A stretch of 42,298 bases of DNA. It comes from an uncultured Eubacteriales bacterium (GTDB taxonomy: Bacteria > Bacillota > Clostridia > Oscillospirales > Butyricicoccaceae). Shown piece after piece: positions 39,301 through 42,298 of the stretch. The position numbers were made by a program, and so were the translations under genes. The first letter of the stretch is position 1; each line of letters begins with the position of its first letter. The stretch lies in assembly GCA_905199135.1 (NCBI GenBank), contig CAJKFC010000002.1, positions 1 to 42,298 of the forward strand, in the 5' to 3' direction. The notes under the pieces were generated by a model. It did no database searches. It saw nothing but the letters and a program-made list of their open reading frames with translations, and had not been told where the DNA came from.

Positions 39301-39877
39301 ACATTGCAACATCATTGTCAGCAAATTCAACATTTTCAAAGTTGATGGTTGTTCCGCTGGAATTATTCATATGAACGCCATGCTGGAAACCAACAAACTT
39401 GGAATCACTCACTGTAATATTGCAGTCATCAATTTCAGTGAAACCGAGACCGACATTGGACCAGTGTTCAGATCCGTTTGTATTTTCAAATGTTACGCCG
39501 CTGATATTCAGGCTTTCTATATCGGTAACAGCCTGCTGATTCTGAGCTCCCAGCCAAAGGGAACCATTCAGAGTAGTTGTTTCTGCGCCTGCACCGACAA
39601 TGTTTACCACTTTGCCGCTTGTATGCCATTTTTCATTAAATGCCGAGAGATCATACTCGCCTGCGGCAAGGACGATTGTATCGCCCGGCTTTGCAGCTTC
39701 AATAGCTTCGGCAAGGGTCGCATACGGCTTATCCGATGTTCCATCGCTGTCGTTGCCTTCGTAAGAAGGGTTAACATGAATTTTGTTTTCGCTTTCATTT
39801 TCGGCAAAGGCAGCTGTGGGAACCATGGCGATAAGCATGACAGCAGCCAAAAGCGCCGAGATAATGCGTTTTTTCAT
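36398..39877 (-). CDS. Large secreted beta-helix protein with C-terminal SLH domains
   Basis: 1159 residues. Signal peptide KKRIISALLAAVMLIAMVPT, cleaved after AFA. Residues ~33-800 are a repetitive parallel beta-helix (pectate-lyase-like fold): VNPSYEGNDSDGTSDKPYAT, ITGGTITATGED, SGGSFVSKNSEAV, ITGGTFSADPTEYVASGYY. A Thr/Ser/Asp-rich linker of KPDGTVTETT-type repeats follows (~815-870), then a beta-rich stretch, then three SLH repeats (~1000-1159: DFADVAESHWGADAVDFAAS; TRAMVVTVLARLDG; DATRVQVAAILMRF) that tether the protein to wall polymers. No catalytic motif was seen, so an adhesin or structural surface role is likelier than an enzyme. TAGGAGGAAG precedes the ATG. Monocistronic. Confidence 0.9.
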   Translation of the reverse strand: MKKRIISALLAAVMLIAMVPTAAFAENESENKIHVNPSYEGNDSDGTSDKPYATLAEAIEAAKPGDTIVLAAGEYDLSAFNEKWHTSGKVVNIVGAGAETTTLNGSLWLGAQNQQAVTDIESLNISGVTFENTNGSEHWSNVGLGFTEIDDCNITVSDSKFVGFQHGVHMNNSSGTTINFENVEFADNDVAMSAHVFTENEKTSGFGTINATVENCAFAVQAFGDNGDNYYKTIADFKNNKNGVAGENVEFASDEASLKSAVTTEGAYIVLTSDIEVSSKITVNENITIDGSGHTIKASDSWSGTANTDKHLLGIEGSAAAGTTVKDIILDSNSRAFGFQPYDVNDTVYLSNVILKNSKGTGMTVNGSSVVADNLTVSGSGWGQSIDVSNGVGIEGSPMLTLTNSDLQDSVGIFEDIGENAEPNGAVVVVDGETYAPHKNETLEKWIYLADMPVKIGENGYWTLADAVKAAGTDGIGTKIVLTSDITLTETVTIDKSVTIDKSVTIDLNGNTVEYTGNGTYAIEINNADVVINNSSENGGKIVAGKRVIKVGNATIKTTGNPASLVLNGGTLESKDTKGEHCTIAVYANSEAVRDENSAVACTVEINNATAKGGVYLFGEGAKVTVNDGAVIDTSGYYGISGNGAKTDSQNNGGTVIDINGGTITQTGVGGGAIYHPQDGTLDISGNAVITGDSGIQMCSGEGVIANITGGTITATGEDQRESKTGDGFIPDGAAVSVVNRNYPGGIPKMTISGGSFVSKNSEAVMAYTWKDNAASDWAEANQYLSITGGTFSADPTEYVASGYYVSGTNPYRVYRYVPDTTPSNPDKTETVTNPDGSTTTTVTKPDGTVTETTKQPDGSTTVTTTKPDGSSVTTVDNKDGSSSKTTVSAEGKTESYVKLPSAVVDNAEKNGEAVELPIPEVTASKDADKAPKVTVDLPAGTAVKVEIPVDNVNAGVVAVLVHADGTEEIIKTSVPTENGIEVKVEDGATLKIVDNSKDFADVAESHWGADAVDFAASREIFDGTSETTFEPETAMTRAMVVTVLARLDGVDTTGDVWYEAGAEWAKENGISDGTNLNAMVSREQLVTMLYRYAGSPEVEGQLAGYPDAESVSGYAEKAMIWAVENGIITGADGKIAPQGDATRVQVAAILMRFIDLMQ
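38360..38403. repeat. 18-bp tandem duplication in the SLH protein gene
   Basis: On the plus strand the unit attgtgacagatttgtct is repeated, encoding consecutive VTIDKS units in the beta-helix (residues ~495-507). A recent in-frame slippage event. Confidence 0.85.
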
Positions 39878-39948
39878 TTTCTCTTCCTCCTATATAGTTT
39901 TGGTCACAAAAATCATTTTTTCAACCGTTTTGCTTTATTTCCTGTTAC

Positions 39949-39977
39949 ATTATAGTCCCGTTACAATTTAAAGTCAA
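39949..39977 (-). promoter_or_regulatory. Promoter of the SLH surface protein gene
   Basis: Minus strand -35 TTGACT (39977-39972), 17-bp spacer, -10 TATAAT (39954-39949); leader of about 65 nt. Confidence 0.78.
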
Positions 39978-40092
39978 GTAAAATCTTCCATTTTTATTGA
40001 ACTTTTTTGTAAATGTACATATCATAGGACACTTTATTGTCGTTTTTTCTCATTTTTTGTCGCTTTCACTATGCAAAGTTGGTTTTTTCGTA

Positions 40093-40098
40093 TATAAT
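40093..40098 (+). promoter_or_regulatory. -10 box ahead of the 40135 gene
   Basis: TATAAT, 37 nt before the ATG. No convincing -35 at 16-18 bp. Confidence 0.4.
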
Positions 40099-40134
40099 AC
40101 TAATATATTTTATTTTTCAGGAGGGAACACAGAC

Positions 40135-40431
40135 ATGGAAAACCCGAAAACAGGCTCCGACCGCTGTGCCGAGCTTTTGGAAAAACAGCTGAAATATTCC
40201 GGAATAACCGCCTTTGCCCTTTTGGCTCTTTTGGCGGCCGTCATAATAATGATGTTTTTTGCCGCGCAGATATATACAAAACTCGACGGAATACTTACAG
40301 AGTTTGCCGCCGTGGACTGGACGGCCCTTGCCGACAAGGTGGACAGCCTGGACCTTGAGACCCTCAACGAGGCCATATCCGATTTCAGCGGACTTATAAG
40401 CCCTCTGGCAAAGTTTTTCGGAGTAAAATAA
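40135..40431 (+). CDS. Small single-helix membrane protein
   Basis: 98 residues from the ATG at 40135, with CAGGAGGG 8-15 nt upstream. Polar N-terminus, one TM helix (~24-46, GITAFALLALLAAVIIMMFF), then an amphipathic helical region (LDGILTEFAAVDWTALADKV, then DSLDLETLNEAISDFSGLIS) with regular Leu spacing that could form a coiled coil on the membrane surface. No recognised family. Own promoter and terminator. Confidence 0.75.
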   Translation: MENPKTGSDRCAELLEKQLKYSGITAFALLALLAAVIIMMFFAAQIYTKLDGILTEFAAVDWTALADKVDSLDLETLNEAISDFSGLISPLAKFFGVK

Positions 40432-40460
40432 AAAGCAGAGCCTTTCGGCTCTGTTATTTT
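40431..40460. terminator. Bidirectional terminator
   Basis: Stem CAGAGCC / GGCTCTG with a TTTC loop, flanked by AAAATAAAAAG and TTATTTTATTTT; serves the converging 40135 and DUF2085 genes. Confidence 0.85.
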
Positions 40461-40816
40461 ATTTTAAGGGCAAAGTTTTTCCCCGTTTCAAAGGCGTATG
40501 CCGACGACAACACAAAAAGTGTCGTCAGCCCTATTCCGAACAGAACACCCGTTATAAAACGCCTTGTGTTGGTGCTCTCGTATTTGGTAAGGCTTTGCAC
40601 AAAGCCGTCGGCAATCAGCGGAATCATAAAAATCACCGACCACACGGCCCCTATGCTGAAAAAAGGCAATGTGACGGCGGCTAAAATTATTCCCGCAAGC
40701 TCCCCTGTGCATCGGGCGCAAATGGGAAAGGCCTTTCCCTTAAAATGAAAAGACCTGCTCTCCATCTGATGACAGCCGAAAACTATCGGCAGCCATTTAT
40801 ATATAAAGGATACCAT
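40454..40816 (-). CDS. DUF2085 family membrane protein
   Basis: 120 residues with about three hydrophobic helices. The family signature is clear: FGCHQMESRSFHFKGKAFPICARCTGELAGI, seen in parts as CHQMESRSF and FPICARCTGE, with Cys-His and a C-x-x-C pair that look like a metal site at the membrane edge. Function unknown for the family. Its ATG abuts the TAA of the zinc-ribbon gene (TAAATG), so translation is probably by re-initiation; no separate strong ribosome binding site is seen. Confidence 0.9.
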   Translation of the reverse strand: MVSFIYKWLPIVFGCHQMESRSFHFKGKAFPICARCTGELAGIILAAVTLPFFSIGAVWSVIFMIPLIADGFVQSLTKYESTNTRRFITGVLFGIGLTTLFVLSSAYAFETGKNFALKIK

Positions 40817-41125
40817 TTAAATAAACGCTATGAATCCCATGGCAAACACAAAAATATAGTAAATAACGCCTATGATTACGCTGACGAGGGCGCCTGTGCC
40901 TGCCATTTTTGCCGTCTTGGGTTTCTCATCTTTCCACACGAGGAACAGAATGAGACCGACTATCGGTATACAGCAGCCGAGTATTCCCCAGCCTATCGAT
41001 CCGCTGTCGTTTGCTCCCGAATATGTGTTTACGGGAGATGCGGCGTTTTCCACCCTCTTGCCGCACTCGGGACATTCCTTAGCCGCAGCGTCTATCTGCG
41101 CTCCGCAATATCTGCAATATGCCAT
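40817..41125 (-). CDS. Zinc-ribbon membrane protein, paralog 1
   Basis: 102 residues. N-terminal zinc ribbon CRYCGAQIDAAAKECPECGK with two C-x-x-C pairs, a short polar linker, then two hydrophobic helices (~44-64 and ~75-100) separated by WKDEKPKTAK. Same layout as paralog 2 (41239-41556). Common in gut Firmicutes, of unknown role. AAGGAGG precedes the ATG. First gene of a coupled pair with DUF2085; its promoter is at 41172-41200. Confidence 0.87.
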   Translation of the reverse strand: MAYCRYCGAQIDAAAKECPECGKRVENAASPVNTYSGANDSGSIGWGILGCCIPIVGLILFLVWKDEKPKTAKMAGTGALVSVIIGVIYYIFVFAMGFIAFI

Positions 41126-41142
41126 ACCTTTTCCTCCTTATA

Positions 41143-41158
41143 CGCTGCATTTGCAGCG
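41143..41158. promoter_or_regulatory. Hairpin in the zinc-ribbon 1 leader
   Basis: CGCTGCA / TGCAGCG with a 2-nt centre, between the -10 box and the ribosome binding site. No T-run follows, so it is not a terminator; operator or mRNA structure. Confidence 0.45.
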
Positions 41159-41171
41159 ATTTTATATTTTG

Positions 41172-41200
41172 ATTATATCATATTTCTACAAAAAACGCAA
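41172..41200 (-). promoter_or_regulatory. Promoter of zinc-ribbon 1 and DUF2085
   Basis: Minus strand -35 TTGCGT (41200-41195), 17-bp spacer, -10 TATAAT (41177-41172). Confidence 0.7.
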
Positions 41201-41238
41201 CAGAACACAGCCTCTTTTATAAATATTGAAAGAGTTTA

Positions 41239-41556
41239 TTAAAAAATTAAGAATGGTATGGTCAAAGCAAATACTAACCAAAACAAATATATCAAACACC
41301 TTATAACCGCTCCCGCTATTGCTCCGACGGCAGCCGCCTTTGCGCATTTCGGTCTTTCATTTTTCCACATTATATAGCAGACAAGACCTGCTATCGGCAT
41401 CAGAAGCCCAACTATTCCGCAGCCTATATACTCTATTTTTCGTTCTTCGGAGCGTGTCCCGACAGAATAGGCCGTATCTTCCGTTCTTTTGCCGCACTCC
41501 GGACATTTTTTGTCCCCGTCGTGTATCTGCGCCCCGCAATATCTGCAATACGCCAT
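41239..41556 (-). CDS. Zinc-ribbon membrane protein, paralog 2
   Basis: 105 residues. CRYCGAQIHDGDKKCPECGK ribbon, linker with basic patch (RSEERK), then two hydrophobic helices around WKNERPKCAKAAA. Its first eleven residues are identical to paralog 1 (MAYCRYCGAQI). AAAGGAGG precedes the ATG. It follows the dehydrogenase gene by 33 nt and may be read from that transcript. No clear terminator was found after it. Confidence 0.86.
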   Translation of the reverse strand: MAYCRYCGAQIHDGDKKCPECGKRTEDTAYSVGTRSEERKIEYIGCGIVGLLMPIAGLVCYIMWKNERPKCAKAAAVGAIAGAVIRCLIYLFWLVFALTIPFLIF

Positions 41557-41589
41557 GCTTTACCTCCTTTCAGGTTTAGGCAAGGGCGC

Positions 41590-42298
41590 TCAGTCCATTT
41601 TGACAGCCACTTTTATGACGCCGTCGCGCCTGTACTCAAACAGGTCGTAGCCTTCGGCGATGTTCTTTATATTATATGTATGAGTGATGAGAGGAGTTGT
41701 GTCGAGCTTTCCCTCTGCGATGAGCTTCAGTATCTCGCCGCATTTGCAGCCGTCGACTCCTCCCGTCTTAAAAGTCAGGTTTTTTCCGTACATATCGGGC
41801 AATGGCAGAGTCTGAGGACCGTCATAGAGGGCGACTACGGTGACTATTGCGTTGGGTCTTGCGCACTCCCACGCCATGCGGAATGTCTCTTTGCTTCCCG
41901 CCACCTCCAGCACCCTGTCGGCTCCGCCGTGGTCGCTGTTTTTAAGGACAAACTCTTTAAGTCCGTCGGGCACGGCGGTCATCACCTCGGGATAGTGCTT
42001 TCTTACAAACTCCAGTCGGCTTTCGTCAATGTCGCAGACGATGATTCGTTTGGGGTTTTTGAGCCTTACGCACTGAAGTGTGCAAAGCCCCGTAGGCCCT
42101 GCGCCGATTATGAGCACGGTGTCCTCTTCCCCTATTTCGGAAATATCGGCCGCCCAGTAGCCCGTGGCCAGCACATCGCCCACCAGAAGGGCCTGCACAT
42201 CGGTCACCGAATCGGGTATTTTATTGAGACCCATGTCGGCATAGGGCACTCTGACATATTCGGCCTGTCCGCCGTCTATGCGGCAGCCCAGGGCCCAG
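41590..42298 (-). CDS. Zinc-type medium-chain alcohol dehydrogenase, 5'-truncated by window edge
   Basis: The frame stays open to the right edge (the last full codons read W-A-L-G-C-R-I-D-G-G-Q-A-E-Y-V-R), so the start and the N-terminal catalytic zinc ligands are outside the window. About 235 residues are seen: the end of the GroES-like domain (GGQAEYVRVPYADMGLNKIP), then the NAD(P)-binding Rossmann fold with LIIGAGPTGLCTLQCVRLK (GxGxxG) and IVCDIDESRLEFVRKHYPE (acidic residue after strand 2, suggesting NAD preference), and the C-terminal EYRRDGVIKVAVKMD. Related to threonine/sorbitol dehydrogenase-like enzymes; the substrate cannot be told. Confidence 0.93.
   Translation of the reverse strand, partial: WALGCRIDGGQAEYVRVPYADMGLNKIPDSVTDVQALLVGDVLATGYWAADISEIGEEDTVLIIGAGPTGLCTLQCVRLKNPKRIIVCDIDESRLEFVRKHYPEVMTAVPDGLKEFVLKNSDHGGADRVLEVAGSKETFRMAWECARPNAIVTVVALYDGPQTLPLPDMYGKNLTFKTGGVDGCKCGEILKLIAEGKLDTTPLITHTYNIKNIAEGYDLFEYRRDGVIKVAVKMD

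Overview
The window looks like a chromosomal segment of a Gram-positive, gut-type Clostridia (Bacillota), most likely in the Oscillospirales or a neighbouring order. This rests on the Bacillus/Clostridium-type pyr operon with PyrK and a class 1B PyrD, the yqeK-nadD-yhbY-rsfS block, LCP, 3D and S-layer-homology (SLH) wall proteins, EFR1 and DUF3793 proteins, strong AGGAGG ribosome binding sites and many U-tract terminators. The placement is inferred from gene content only. I saw no rRNA, tRNA, CRISPR array, phage module or transposase.

Layout. 1-1.6 kb: 3' end of pnp. 1.8-3.9 kb: a minus-strand SPFH/ribbon-helix-helix gene pair and a membrane-anchored orphan. 4.1-6.1 kb: plus-strand rpsU, a ridA that needs a one-base frameshift correction at its start, and an MFS transporter. 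6.2-8.35 kb: two minus-strand secreted proteins (TraB/GumN with an SLH-like segment; 3D domain). 8.8-25.9 kb: one uninterrupted minus-strand run of 17 closely packed genes, pyrB-pyrC-carA-carB-pyrK-pyrD-pyrF-ftsY-rph-rdgB-GNAT-yhbY-nadD-yqeK-LCP-rsfS-leuS. It opens with a consensus promoter and closes with a strong terminator. It carries six steps of UMP synthesis (pyrE absent) followed by protein targeting, RNA and nucleotide housekeeping, NAD synthesis, wall assembly and translation genes.

26.0-29.9 kb is the most unusual part: seven tandem plus-strand genes for small, probably four-helix membrane proteins of one family I do not recognise. They share a central K-P-x-x-L-W-R-F-x-x-E-W motif and a C-terminal Y-R-E-T-G-x-L-W tail. 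The first gene has its own promoter and terminator. The second starts a six-gene run from a copy of the same promoter. A 24-bp element is repeated about 40 bp upstream of both -35 boxes. Within the run, most stop codons are fused to the next gene's Shine-Dalgarno sequence.

29.9-42.3 kb: a lipoprotein, a second tandem pair of unknown membrane proteins, an EFR1 flavodoxin/ferredoxin plus M29 aminopeptidase operon under a 22-bp palindrome, an AraC-DUF3793-flavodoxin cluster with an iron-regulator-like inverted repeat, a probable small membrane ORF, a 1159-residue beta-helix SLH surface protein, a one-helix membrane protein, DUF2085, two zinc-ribbon membrane paralogs, and the 3' part of a zinc-type alcohol dehydrogenase that runs off the right edge.

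Promoters, operators and operons are read by eye from -35/-10 matches, spacing and symmetry; none is experimentally shown here.
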